Position numbers and translations under genes: made by a program. DNA of 64,000 nucleotides from RH-AL1 sp965277735 (GTDB lineage Bacteria; Pseudomonadota; Alphaproteobacteria; Rhizobiales; Beijerinckiaceae): contig CBDIDO010000003.1 of the NCBI GenBank assembly GCA_965277735.1, forward strand, positions 1,488,001 through 1,552,000, in the 5' to 3' direction. Within the stretch, counting starts at the first letter, position 1. Every line of letters starts with the position of its first letter. The notes below the pieces were generated by a model. That model was not told the DNA's origin and made no database searches. It worked only from the letters and a program-made list of their open reading frames with translations. Below are positions 32,812 through 41,572 of this stretch, one piece after another.

Positions 32812-34101
32812 TTGTCCGAGACCCAACATTCGAAGGGGACCATCAGGTCCCCTTCGTCACGCAGCCTGCGCGGCCTCGACGCGCTCAATTTCTTCCTCGC
32901 CGACGTGCGTGACGGGCTAGGCCCCTATCTCGCGATCTACCTCATCGCCGTGCGCGGCCCGAGCCAGGGCTGGAACGAGGCGACGACCGGCCTCGTGATG
33001 ACGATCGCCGGCATCGCCGGGCTCATCGCGCAGACGCCGGCAGGCGCCTTCGTCGACAGGACGCGCCACAAGCGCGCGGTCGTGATCGCTAGTGCGCTTG
33101 CGGTGACGGCGAGCTGTCTCACCCTGCCGTTCATCTCGAATTTCTACCTCGTCAGCGCGACGCAATCGGTGGCCGGCATCGCCGGTGCGATCTTCGCGCC
33201 GGCCATCGCGGCGATCACGCTCGGCGTCGTCGGGCCGAAGGCCTTCTCGCGGCGCATCGGCCGCAACGAGGGCTTCAACCATGCCGGCAATGCCGTCTCG
33301 GCCGCGATCGCCGGCGGCACGGCCTACCTGTTCGGGCCGATCGTCGTTTTCTGGCTGATGGCGGTGCTCGCCATCCTCAGTATCGGCGCCATGCTGCTCG
33401 TGCCGGCCGACGCGATCGACGACGATCTCGCGCGCGGCCTGAAGGAGGGCGCGCAACAGGACGATGGCGAGACCTCGGTGCTTTCCGTCCTGCTACAGAA
33501 CAAGTACCTGATGCTGTTCGCGCTGCTCGCAGCCATCTTCCACCTCGCGAATGCGGCGATGCTCACGTCGGTCGGCCAGTTGCTCACAAAGCTTTCGGGC
33601 AAGAACAACGCGACTTCGCTCATCTCGCTCTGCATCGTCGCGGCGCAATTCGTGATGGTGCCCGTCGCGCTCTTCGTCGGCGCCAAGGCGGACGCGATCG
33701 GCCGCAAGCCGATCTTCCTCGTCGCCTTTGGCGTGCTCGCTGCGCGCGGCGTGCTCTACACGCTGTCCGACAATGCCGTCTGGCTCGTCGGCGTGCAGCT
33801 TCTCGACGGCATCGGCGCGGGCATCTATGGCGCGCTGTTTCCAATCGTCGTCGCCGATCTGACGCGCGGCACCGGGCGCTTCAACGTGGCGCAAGGCGCT
33901 GTCGCCACGGCGCAGGGCCTCGGCGCGGCGCTGTCGGCGACGCTCGCCGGCACGATCATCGTCGCGGCGAGCTTTTCCGCGGCCTTCGTATCGCTCGCCA
34001 TCATCGCGGGGCTCGGGTTCGTCCTTTTCCTCGTCATGATGCCGGAAACGCGGGGCTTCGAACCCGAGCTCCCGCGACCGGCCGCAGCCGCGTCCGCATG
34101 A
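32812..34101 (+). CDS. Major facilitator superfamily transporter, TTG start
   Basis: A 429-residue protein with about twelve hydrophobic segments and the MFS inter-helix motif VDRTRHKRAVV after helix 2, with a second copy GAKADAIGRKPIFL. RDGLGPYLAIYLI near the start and the C-terminal PETRGFEPE are typical. The start is TTG 32812 with GAGGGG at 32801-32806. The stop overlaps the following phosphoesterase start (ATGA). The substrate is unknown. Confidence 0.85.
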   Translation: MSETQHSKGTIRSPSSRSLRGLDALNFFLADVRDGLGPYLAIYLIAVRGPSQGWNEATTGLVMTIAGIAGLIAQTPAGAFVDRTRHKRAVVIASALAVTASCLTLPFISNFYLVSATQSVAGIAGAIFAPAIAAITLGVVGPKAFSRRIGRNEGFNHAGNAVSAAIAGGTAYLFGPIVVFWLMAVLAILSIGAMLLVPADAIDDDLARGLKEGAQQDDGETSVLSVLLQNKYLMLFALLAAIFHLANAAMLTSVGQLLTKLSGKNNATSLISLCIVAAQFVMVPVALFVGAKADAIGRKPIFLVAFGVLAARGVLYTLSDNAVWLVGVQLLDGIGAGIYGALFPIVVADLTRGTGRFNVAQGAVATAQGLGAALSATLAGTIIVAASFSAAFVSLAIIAGLGFVLFLVMMPETRGFEPELPRPAAAASA

Positions 34102-35246
34102 CCTCCAATCAGCCCGACGGAGCCCGGATGAACGAAAGCCCTTTGATCTACGCGCATCTCGGCGACCTGCATCTGACACATGAGCACGAGGCCAACGACC
34201 GCGATCTCAACGCAATCATCGAAGCGATCAGTCGCGATCTAGCGGGTATCGACTTCGTCTACCTGCCTGGCGACAACGCCGAAAACGGAGAGCGCAAGCA
34301 GTACGCGCTCGTGCGTCGCGCGATCGAGCGCCTGCCGATGCCTGTCCACATCGTCACCGGCGACCACGACATGGAGCCGGGCTCGCTCGACAATTTCTAC
34401 GGCGCGCTCGCCGCTCCGCCGCTCCCGAAGACTGTCGAGATCAAGGGTGTGCGCTGCTTGTTCCTCGACATCTGCGGCCCCGGCTCCGGCGGCCCGGACT
34501 TTCGCGTTGGCGCCGAGCAATCTACCTGGCTCGCCGCGCAACTCGCCGATGCGGCCTCGCGAAAACAGCACTGCGCGATCTTCATGCACACCTATCCCGC
34601 CGACCTGCGCGGTGACGGCGAGACGGGCGCGATCAACGCAGCCTTTGCCGCGCGCGAGGTGCTGCTCGTCGACATGGGCCACACACATTACAACGAGCTC
34701 GCCAACGACGGTCGGACGATCTACGCGGCCACCCGCTCGACAGGGCAGATCGAGGAGGGGCCGGTCGGCTATGCGATCGTCGCTATCGACCGCCGCGCCG
34801 TGTCCTGGCGATTCCGTGCGCTCGCGGACAGAGGGCCGGTCGTCCTCATTACGGCTCCAACGGACTTTCGGCTTGCCACGGATCCCGACGATCCAGACCA
34901 CGTGCCGGGCGCCCGCTGCGAGGTTCGCGCGACGGTGCTTTGGCCGCGCAGGATCGCGCGCTGCATATGCGGGGTCGACGACGGACCCGATGTCGAGATG
35001 CAAGAGGTCGCGCCGAGTCGTTACATTGCGACGATCACGGTTCCCGCGAATGCCATCACCATCGCTGTCGAAGCCAGTGACGAGGATGGTTTGACCGGTT
35101 TCGAATTCATCGAGATCGCGCGGCACGCGCATCTCGCGGGTGAACGCCGCGCCGACGGTAGCGATGCCGACACGATCGGCGCCTGGGAGGCGCGCGGCAT
35201 CCTCGGCACGCAGCTCGGCCCCAACCGCAACGGTCGCAAATGGTGA
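34098..35246 (+). CDS. Calcineurin-like metallophosphoesterase with C-terminal extension
   Basis: A 382-residue protein. The dinuclear-metal motifs run in order: AHLGDLHLTHEHE, YLPGDNAENGERKQY, HIVTGDHDMEPG, IFMHTYPAD and DMGHTHYNE. Residues about 260-345 are an extra beta domain of Ig-like character (RCEVRATVLWP, ITIAVEASDEDG). It is coupled to the MFS gene before and overlaps the arsB-like gene after. Substrate unknown. An alternative start is ATG 34128. Confidence 0.85.
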   Translation: MTSNQPDGARMNESPLIYAHLGDLHLTHEHEANDRDLNAIIEAISRDLAGIDFVYLPGDNAENGERKQYALVRRAIERLPMPVHIVTGDHDMEPGSLDNFYGALAAPPLPKTVEIKGVRCLFLDICGPGSGGPDFRVGAEQSTWLAAQLADAASRKQHCAIFMHTYPADLRGDGETGAINAAFAAREVLLVDMGHTHYNELANDGRTIYAATRSTGQIEEGPVGYAIVAIDRRAVSWRFRALADRGPVVLITAPTDFRLATDPDDPDHVPGARCEVRATVLWPRRIARCICGVDDGPDVEMQEVAPSRYIATITVPANAITIAVEASDEDGLTGFEFIEIARHAHLAGERRADGSDADTIGAWEARGILGTQLGPNRNGRKW

Positions 35247-36520
35247 TGCCGCCCGCTCTCGCGCCCTACGTGACGCCGCACACCATAACCTGGGCGATCA
35301 TCGCTCTGTCGATTCTCGGCGTCATCGCGCGGCCGTTCAAATGGCCTGAGTTCGTGTGGGCCGCCAGCGGCGCTGTCCTGCTCGTCGCGCTGCGGCTGCT
35401 GTCGCCCGCCAAGGCGTGGGACGGCGTCCTGAAGGGGCTCGACGTTTATCTCTTCCTGATCGGCATGATGGCGCTGGCCGAGGTGGCGCGGCAGGAAGGC
35501 CTGTTCGACTGGCTCGCAACACTCGCCGTGCGCGGCGCCAGGGGCTCGGCCTCGCGGCTGTTCGCGTTGGTCTATGGCGTCGGCACGATCGTCACGATCT
35601 TCCTGTCGAACGACGCGACGGCGGTCGTGCTCACGCCGGCCGTTTATGCGGCGGCGAAGGCCGCCAAGGCCGAGCCGCTGCCCTACCTCTTCATCTGCGC
35701 GCTGATCGCCAATGCGGCGAGCTTCGTGCTGCCGATCTCGAACCCGGCCAACCTCGTCGTCTTCCGCGATCACATGCCGGCGCTCGCGCAATGGCTGATG
35801 CGGTTCGGCGTCGCCTCGATCGCCTCGATCGTCGTCACCTTCCTCGTCCTGCGCTGGTCGCAGCGAAAGCAACTGCGCGAGAGCATCGAGACCGAAGTCG
35901 AAGCCAAGCGACTTTCGACGAGCGGGAAGATCGCCGGCTTCGGCATCATCGCCACCGGCATCGCCCTGATCACCGCTTCGGCCTTCGACCTCCAACTCGG
36001 CCTGCCGACCTTCATCGCCGGCCTGCTCACCGTGGCGATCGTGCTCATCGTCAAGCGCGAGGGGCCGTGGGCGACGATGAAGGACATCTCCTGGGCGGTG
36101 ATCCCGCTCGTCGCCGGCCTGTTCGTCCTCGTCGAGGCGCTCGAGACGACCGGCGTGCTGGCGTTGATCGCCGACCAGCTTAAACAGCTTGCCCAGCGCT
36201 CCGACCTCCAGGCCGGTTGGATCAGCGGCTCTATCATCGCCGTCGGCTGCAACCTGGTGAACAACCTGCCGGCCGGGCTATTGGCGGGTGCCGCGGTGCA
36301 CGCGTCGCACGTCTCCGACAAGGTCGCCGGTGCGATCCTCGTCGGCGTCGATCTCGGCCCCAACCTGTCCGTGACAGGCTCGCTCGCGACGATCCTCTGG
36401 CTCACCGCGATCCGCCGCGAAGGCGAGGACGTCGGCGCCTGGACGTTCCTGAAGCTCGGCCTTCTCGCGATGCCGCCCGCGCTCGTCACTGCGCTGGCGG
36501 CTCTGCTGCTCCTATCCTGA
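35240..36520 (+). CDS. ArsB-type membrane transporter (ion transporter superfamily)
   Basis: A 426-residue protein with ten or more helices of the ArsB/NhaD ion-transporter superfamily. Characteristic are FLSNDATAVVLTPAVYAAAK, ISNPANLVVF, NLVNNLPAGLLAG and GVDLGPNLSVTGSLATILWL. It overlaps the phosphoesterase gene by seven bases; ATG 35246 is an alternative start. No arsR, arsC or arsH gene is nearby, so arsenite export is only one possibility. Confidence 0.82.
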   Translation: MVMPPALAPYVTPHTITWAIIALSILGVIARPFKWPEFVWAASGAVLLVALRLLSPAKAWDGVLKGLDVYLFLIGMMALAEVARQEGLFDWLATLAVRGARGSASRLFALVYGVGTIVTIFLSNDATAVVLTPAVYAAAKAAKAEPLPYLFICALIANAASFVLPISNPANLVVFRDHMPALAQWLMRFGVASIASIVVTFLVLRWSQRKQLRESIETEVEAKRLSTSGKIAGFGIIATGIALITASAFDLQLGLPTFIAGLLTVAIVLIVKREGPWATMKDISWAVIPLVAGLFVLVEALETTGVLALIADQLKQLAQRSDLQAGWISGSIIAVGCNLVNNLPAGLLAGAAVHASHVSDKVAGAILVGVDLGPNLSVTGSLATILWLTAIRREGEDVGAWTFLKLGLLAMPPALVTALAALLLLS

Positions 36521-36542
36521 GAAAGCCGACGAGGCCTCATCG

Positions 36543-36989
36543 ATGAACCCCGTGCTCCTCTATCCCCTAATCCTGCTCGCAGGCGTTCTGCAGGCCGCCG
36601 GCAATTCGATGAACGCGCGGCTGCGCGCCACGCTCGTCAACCCGTGGCTGGCGGCGACCGTGTCGTTCTCCTTGATCGTGTTCGTCTTTGCCACGCTCTT
36701 CATCGTGATGCCGACGCCGCTGCCGACGCAGTCGCAGCTCGCGGCGATGCCGTGGTGGGCGCCGCTCGGCGGCCTCGCCGGTGCGGTTGCGGTGTTCGGC
36801 GGCCTCGTCTTCGTCGACAAGGTCGGCGCGGGCCCGTTCAACGGCTTGTCCATCACGGCCAACATCCTCACCTCGCTGGCGATCGACAATTTCGGCTGGC
36901 TCGGCATGACGGCGCACGCGCAGAGCCCGACGCACCTCGTCGGCGCCGCGCTGATGGTCGTGGGCATCGTGCTGATCGCCAAGTTCTGA
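36543..36989 (+). CDS. DMT-superfamily DUF606 (YdcZ-like) membrane protein, copy 1
   Basis: A 148-residue protein with about five hydrophobic helices of the DUF606 family. Motifs: NSMNARLRATLVNPWLAATV, WWAPLGGLAGAVAVFGGL and VGAGPFNGLSITANI. It is a paralogue of the next gene (147 residues), with the same spacing of motifs. Small paired DMT proteins often act as heterodimers with opposite membrane topology. Confidence 0.85.
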   Translation: MNPVLLYPLILLAGVLQAAGNSMNARLRATLVNPWLAATVSFSLIVFVFATLFIVMPTPLPTQSQLAAMPWWAPLGGLAGAVAVFGGLVFVDKVGAGPFNGLSITANILTSLAIDNFGWLGMTAHAQSPTHLVGAALMVVGIVLIAKF

Positions 36990-37003
36990 AGGGAGCACGC
37001 GAC

Positions 37004-37447
37004 ATGGAAAAGCTGCTCTATCCGTTTATCCTTGTTGCCGGTGCGCTTCAGGCGCTCGGCGTCGTCATGAACGGCAAGCTCAACGCGAGCCTGGTCAATC
37101 CGTGGCTCGCGGCGACGGTCTCGTTCCTGCCGATCGTCTTCGTGTTCCTGGCGGTGCTCGCGCTGCGGCCGCTGCCGTTGCCCAAGCGAGACGAAGTCGC
37201 TGAGATGCCCTGGTGGGCGCCGCTCGGCGGCATCACCGGTGCCGTGGCGGTGTTCTGGGGACTGCTTTTTGTTGGCAAGGTCGGCGCAGGCCCGTTCAAC
37301 GGGCTGCTGATCACGGCAAACCTGCTGTTCTCGCTCGTGATCGACCATTTCGGCTGGATCGCCATGCCGGTGCACAAAGCCGGCAAGGCGCGGCTCGCCG
37401 GCGCCGCGCTCATGGTCGCCGGTATCGGCCTGATCGCCTTTCGGTAA
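37004..37447 (+). CDS. DMT-superfamily DUF606 (YdcZ-like) membrane protein, copy 2
   Basis: A 147-residue partner of the previous gene. NGKLNASLVNPWLAATVSF, WWAPLGGITGAVAVFWGLLF and VGAGPFNGLLITANLL align with copy 1 nearly position by position. The start is ATG 37004, with GGGAG upstream. The pair is separated by 14 bases and is likely a tandem duplication. It ends four bases before the convergent MerR gene. Confidence 0.85.
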   Translation: MEKLLYPFILVAGALQALGVVMNGKLNASLVNPWLAATVSFLPIVFVFLAVLALRPLPLPKRDEVAEMPWWAPLGGITGAVAVFWGLLFVGKVGAGPFNGLLITANLLFSLVIDHFGWIAMPVHKAGKARLAGAALMVAGIGLIAFR

Positions 37448-37451
37448 ACCG

Positions 37452-37850
37452 CTAGGCCGGTTCCAGCTCGATCTGTGTCGGCGCCTTCTCCAGCGCTGCC
37501 CGCAGCTCGGCGATCGCGTCGTCGACCCGGCGGCGCTCGGCTTCGAGCGTGACGAGCTTCCCTGCTATCTGCGCGCGAGAGAGATGCGCCATCGCGTCGG
37601 GCACGGGTTCGTCGGCCCGCGGGGTCTCGTGGGAAAGGATCAGCCGCGAGATCTCCTGCAGCGAGAAGCCGAGCTTCTTGCCCTTCAAGACGAGCTGCAG
37701 GCGCAGCCTGTCGGGCCGGCCGTAGTAGCGGACCGTCCCTTTGCGCTGCGGCCGCAGCAGGCCGCGCTCCTCGTAGAAGCGCAGCGACCTGTGCGAGACG
37801 CCGAAGCTCGCCGCCAATTCTGCGATCGTCAGGGGTTGCTCAATATCCAT
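37452..37850 (-). CDS. MerR-family transcriptional regulator
   Basis: A 132-residue regulator: N-terminal winged helix LTIAELAASFGVSHRSLRFYEERGLLRPQR with RYYGRPDRLRLQLVLKGKKLG, then a coiled-coil (VTLEAERRRVDDAIAELRAAL). No metal-binding cysteines are seen, so it is not a mercury or copper sensor. The ATG at 37850 begins the canonical helix; the frame is open upstream. Upstream sequence ttgaacttacggaaag may contain its operator. The target is unknown. Confidence 0.83.
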   Translation of the reverse strand: MDIEQPLTIAELAASFGVSHRSLRFYEERGLLRPQRKGTVRYYGRPDRLRLQLVLKGKKLGFSLQEISRLILSHETPRADEPVPDAMAHLSRAQIAGKLVTLEAERRRVDDAIAELRAALEKAPTQIELEPA

Positions 37851-38060
37851 GTGAAATCTCCAGCCTGGGTGGAGTGTTGGCTCGCAATGTAGGGTTGAAC
37901 TTACGGAAAGTCTCTTCAGCATTTGATTACGATTGTCGCAAAGGGCCAAGCGCGAAAATCCAGTGCATTTATGGCAACGCTGCCAAGGGTACTTTGCAGA
38001 TCAGCGGCGCCCGCGTTATCTCGAATTCACAGGTAAGCTGGGGTGATTCGCTTTCGTCGG

Positions 38061-38075
38061 GTAACCCGCCGTTAA
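38061..38075 (+). promoter_or_regulatory. Candidate CtrA box upstream of chpT
   Basis: GTAA-N7-TTAACC, one mismatch from TTAA-N7-TTAAC, about 65 bases before the chpT start. A TTGAC hexamer that may be a -35 element follows at 38089-38093. Confidence 0.4.
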
Positions 38076-38139
38076 CCATTCTGGCGCTTGACTGCGCGCA
38101 GACGTCTGCCCCGAGGCACAGCCAGACTGGATTGAGACG

Positions 38140-38838
38140 ATGACGGCATATTCCCTCGACCCCCTCGATCTCGCGGCGCTGCTCTGCTCGCGTGTCTGCC
38201 ACGATGTGATCAGCCCGGTCGGCGCGATCGCCAACGGCCTCGAGGTCCTGGAGTCCGAGAAGGACCCGGACATGCGCGGCTTCGCGATGGACCTGATCAA
38301 GAAGTCGACGGCGGTCGCCTCGGCCCGCCTCCAGTTCTGCCGCCTCGCCTTCGGCGCCGCCGGCTCGGCCGGTGCCTCGATCGACACCGGTGACGCCGAG
38401 GGCGTCGCACGCGGCCTCATCGCCGACGAGAAGACCAAGCTCGTGTGGAACGCGACCCGCGCGCTGCTGCCGAAGAACAAGGTCAAGCTGATCCTCAACC
38501 TCGTCCTGATGGCGGGTCAGACGATCCCGCGCGGCGGCGTCATCACGGTGACGCTCGACGGCATGGACAACGAGATGACGATCAAGGTCGAGTCGACCGG
38601 CACCAACGCCAAGCTGCAGAGCCATTGGCCGCATCTGCTCGCCGGCGAGCCCGAGAACAGCGTCGATGCGCACGGCATCCAGCCCTATTACGCGGGCCTC
38701 GTGGCGCGTGAGGCGCACCTCGCCGTGACGGCTGTCGCCGAGGACGGCAAGGTGACGCTCGCGGCGGTCCCCGACGGGACTGCGGCGCCGGCCATCGACA
38801 CCGGCATGATCGGCGTTGCGGCTGCCACCGCCGCCTGA
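38140..38838 (+). CDS. chpT: Histidine phosphotransferase ChpT
   Basis: A 232-residue member of the ChpT family. Phosphorylatable His21 sits in LLCSRVCHDVISPVGAIANGLEVL, the four-helix-bundle start. The degenerate ATP-lid-like domain follows (LILNLVLMAGQTIPRGGVITV and GIQPYYAGLVAREA). ChpT moves phosphate from CckA to CtrA and to CpdR, so it connects directly with cpdR at 5103. Length is normal. Start chosen at ATG 38140. Confidence 0.9.
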   Translation: MTAYSLDPLDLAALLCSRVCHDVISPVGAIANGLEVLESEKDPDMRGFAMDLIKKSTAVASARLQFCRLAFGAAGSAGASIDTGDAEGVARGLIADEKTKLVWNATRALLPKNKVKLILNLVLMAGQTIPRGGVITVTLDGMDNEMTIKVESTGTNAKLQSHWPHLLAGEPENSVDAHGIQPYYAGLVAREAHLAVTAVAEDGKVTLAAVPDGTAAPAIDTGMIGVAAATAA

Positions 38839-38868
38839 CGGCGGCGGCGCGGCTCTGTAGTCAGCTAT

Positions 38869-39165
38869 TCAGACGGCCTTGTGCTTGCGCTTATGGTGCT
38901 TGTGCTTGGCCGCTGGCGTCCGCTCGTTGGGGGCAGGCGCCGTGCTCGCGTGCGGAAAGATCACCGGCTCGCAGGCCGGCGACAGCTGCGCGTGCTTCGC
39001 CTTGAGGCAGGCGAGGATCGGCGTCTCGTCGGGGATGAACTCCTGGCAGAGCCGGAAGACGTCCGGCGTGCAGGCGTCCTGCTCGGCCTGGGTCCCGCTC
39101 TGCGCGAATGCAGGGGCCGACGTCAGCGCGAACGCTAGGAAAAGAGCCGCCGATGTACGGGGCAT
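38869..39165 (-). CDS. Small exported cysteine-rich-repeat protein
   Basis: A 98-residue protein with signal peptide (MPRTSAALFLAFALTSAPAF, AQ). The mature part has four cysteines in a CxxDVFRLCQEF...ILACLKAKHAQLSPACEPV arrangement, a cysteine-rich-repeat domain. The tail is lysine/histidine-rich (KHKHHKRKHK). Not a recognised gene name. Probable periplasmic location. It converges on chpT. Confidence 0.7.
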   Translation of the reverse strand: MPRTSAALFLAFALTSAPAFAQSGTQAEQDACTPDVFRLCQEFIPDETPILACLKAKHAQLSPACEPVIFPHASTAPAPNERTPAAKHKHHKRKHKAV

Positions 39166-39365
39166 GACGTTGACCTTTCATGACGATTCGAAGATCGGGC
39201 TGCCTAGCACGATGGTGCACAAGCCGTTGTGCGTTTGGTGCCACGCCGACCCATATTAGCCCCCGAGGCCGCGTGCTTGTGCCGTCCGAGGAAGTCGCCC
39301 ATATCTGAGGCAACATGTGTCGGGATCCGGCTTGCCCGCGCGAGCATCCCGCGAGAGAGGTCCCG

Positions 39366-39932
39366 ATGTTCATCCATACCGAGACGACGCCGAACCCGGC
39401 GACGCTCAAGTTCCTCCCGGGCGGCAACGAGGTGCTTGCGAACGGCACGCTCGACATCCGCGACAAGGCGGGGGCGGCCTCGTCGCCGCTGGCGCGCGCC
39501 CTGTTCGACATCGAGGGCGTGGACGGCGTCTTCTACGGCTCTGACTTCATCTCCGTCACCAAGTCCGACGCGGCCGAGTGGCAGGCGCTGAAGCCGGCCG
39601 TGCTCGGGACGATCATGGAGCACTTCACCTCGGGCGCGCCGCTGCTCGAGGACGACAGCGCGGTTGATCGCAGCGAGTTCGAGGAGTTCTTCGATCCCGA
39701 GGACGCCGAGATCGTCGATACGATCAAGGATCTGATCGAGACCCGCGTGCGCCCCGCGGTGGCGGGGGACGGCGGCGACATCCGCTTCCGCGGCTTTCGC
39801 GAGGGCACCGTCTACCTCGCGATGAAGGGATCGTGCCAGGGCTGCCCGTCGTCGACGGCGACGCTGCAGCACGGCATCCAGAACCTGCTGTCGCACTTCG
39901 TGCCCGAGGTCGAGTCCGTCGTGCAGATGTAG
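39366..39932 (+). CDS. NifU/Nfu-family Fe-S cluster scaffold or carrier
   Basis: A 188-residue Nfu protein. The N-terminal Nfu_N domain is MFIHTETTPNPATLKFLPG and ARALFDIEGVDGVFYGSDFI. The C-terminal domain has GDGGDIRFRGF and the cluster-binding GSCQGCPSSTATL, with both cysteines present. It delivers [4Fe-4S] or [2Fe-2S] clusters to apo-proteins. The ATG at 39366 is the family start. It ends one base from the end of the convergent carbonic-anhydrase-like gene. Confidence 0.92.
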   Translation: MFIHTETTPNPATLKFLPGGNEVLANGTLDIRDKAGAASSPLARALFDIEGVDGVFYGSDFISVTKSDAAEWQALKPAVLGTIMEHFTSGAPLLEDDSAVDRSEFEEFFDPEDAEIVDTIKDLIETRVRPAVAGDGGDIRFRGFREGTVYLAMKGSCQGCPSSTATLQHGIQNLLSHFVPEVESVVQM

Positions 39933-39933
39933 G

Positions 39934-40956
39934 TTACGGGCCGAGCCGCTCGGCTTGGATCGCCCGGAACGCCTGTGAATAGCCGAGGTAATGCGCGATA
40001 TTGGTGCGCATCATCTCGCGCCGCGCGTCGTCGAGCTGCGTCATCGCCTTGGCCGGACGGCCGCCGTACAGCCATCCCGATTCCAGCACCTGACCCGGTG
40101 ACGTGTGCGCGCCGGCTGCGAGCAGCACGTCGTCCTGCACCCAGGTGTCGTCCGCCAGCACCGCGCCGATGCCGACCAGCGACTGGTCGCCGACCCGCGT
40201 CGGCCCCATGCGGACATTGTGGCCGATCGTCGTGTCGCGGCCGATGATGATCGCGCCGCTGCCGGCGCGCATCACCGTGTTGTCCTGAACGTTGGTGTTG
40301 GCGCCGATGTAGATCGAGCCGAGCGCGGCGTCCGCGACGCAGCTGAAGAACAGGCTGGAGCCCGGCGCGCAGATCAGCCGCCCGGCGCGCTGCGCGGTAT
40401 GCGCGATGAACACGGCATCGCCGAAATCCTGCGCAGTGGGCTGCAGAGCGCGCTCGCTGCCCTGCTGCGCCCTAACGCTGGCCGCGCGCCGCGCGAGCTC
40501 GCCGGCCCACAGCTCGCGCACCGGCTTCGCCGGGCTGCCGCGGTAAAGCCAGCCCGCATCGAGCCGCTTGCGCGGGAAGACGGTCGAGCCGGCCTCGATC
40601 ACCACGTTCGACCCGACGGCCGCATCGTCGAGGATCGTGACGTCGTCCTCGAAGACGCAATTGTCGCCGACGGTGCAGGCGTGGATGCAGACGTTGGCGC
40701 CCGCGGTGACGTTGTCGCCGATGAGGCAGGGCGTCGTGTCGTGCACGATGTGCACCGTAGTGCGATGGCCGAGATGCACGTTGGCGCCGATGCGCACGTG
40801 CTCGCCGTCGGCGCGCACCACGCTGTCCTCGCCGAGCCACGCATTGGCGCCGATCAGCGCGCGCCCCAGCACCGCGGAGCGTGGCCCGGCGAAGGCGGGC
40901 GGAGCGGCGAAATCAGGGAGCGTGCCGGCGAAGGGTAGGATGAGGGATGGCTGCAT
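39934..40956 (-). CDS. Tandem gamma-carbonic-anhydrase-like hexapeptide-repeat protein
   Basis: A 340-residue protein of two gamma-carbonic-anhydrase-like left-handed beta-helix units (about 1-165 and 166-340), each ending in a GWLYxGxPAK motif. The family normally has one unit of 170-200 residues. Metal ligands of the family correspond to three histidines. In the first unit His69 (TTVHIVHD) and His92 (NVCIHACTV) are present while the middle one is Ala87. In the second unit only the middle one, His246 (TIGHNVRMG), is present, with Arg230 and Gly251 at the others. Because the enzyme normally takes ligands 1 and 3 from one subunit and ligand 2 from its neighbour, the two halves are complementary. 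Activity is unproven. Confidence 0.82.
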   Translation of the reverse strand: MQPSLILPFAGTLPDFAAPPAFAGPRSAVLGRALIGANAWLGEDSVVRADGEHVRIGANVHLGHRTTVHIVHDTTPCLIGDNVTAGANVCIHACTVGDNCVFEDDVTILDDAAVGSNVVIEAGSTVFPRKRLDAGWLYRGSPAKPVRELWAGELARRAASVRAQQGSERALQPTAQDFGDAVFIAHTAQRAGRLICAPGSSLFFSCVADAALGSIYIGANTNVQDNTVMRAGSGAIIIGRDTTIGHNVRMGPTRVGDQSLVGIGAVLADDTWVQDDVLLAAGAHTSPGQVLESGWLYGGRPAKAMTQLDDARREMMRTNIAHYLGYSQAFRAIQAERLGP

Positions 40957-41015
40957 GGTGCGGGGACGTAGATCGGGCGCGCCTCTTCGGCAAGCGCGCC
41001 ATCGGACCGACGGCG

Positions 41016-41489
41016 CTAGCGGCCGACAAGCGCCGCGCCCGGTGAGAGCCCGCGCAACGTGCGGCTGCCGGCCCGGTCGACGGATTTGAGGTAGTCCGAG
41101 AGGTAGGCGACTTTGCCCTCGACATCGAGCCGCGCGACCGAGGCCACCTCGTGGCGGAAGCTGTCGCCCGTCGCCAGTGTGCCGGCCATCGTCCAGGTCG
41201 AGATCGACCAGCCGGCCTCGGCGTCGAGCGTGCCTGCCGGCGTCCAGCTGATGTCGGCGAAGCGGCGCCGCAGCAGCCGCATCAGCCGCAGTGCGCGCCG
41301 GCGCCCATGCACCGGCTGCAGCCCCGGCAGCAGCAGGAGCACGTTGTCGGCGAGGATCGCGCCGGCACGATCGACCTCGTTTGCCGAGATCGCGTCGAAA
41401 AAAGCCTGAATGTCCGCCCCCAGCGTGGCCGGCCCCAACGTGGCGGGTTTGGGCGGGGAAATCGCATCCATCGCAGCATCGCTCCGCAA
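41016..41489 (-). CDS. NTF2/SnoaL-like fold protein
   Basis: A 157-residue soluble protein with an NTF2-like cone fold pattern: ADIQAFFDAISANEVDRAGAILADNVLLLLPG, then RFADISWTPAG and EVASVARLDVEGKVAYLSDY. Family members range from ketosteroid isomerases to unknown proteins. No catalytic residues can be singled out. An ATG at 41471 is an alternative start. Confidence 0.7.
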   Translation of the reverse strand: MRSDAAMDAISPPKPATLGPATLGADIQAFFDAISANEVDRAGAILADNVLLLLPGLQPVHGRRRALRLMRLLRRRFADISWTPAGTLDAEAGWSISTWTMAGTLATGDSFRHEVASVARLDVEGKVAYLSDYLKSVDRAGSRTLRGLSPGAALVGR

Positions 41490-41572
41490 ACGAGCCTAAG
41501 GGCGAGTTCGAGCTTTAGGCGCGAAACGTAGATTCGGCGACCCCGTCGGGTCGGGAAAACACGGAAAACCGT

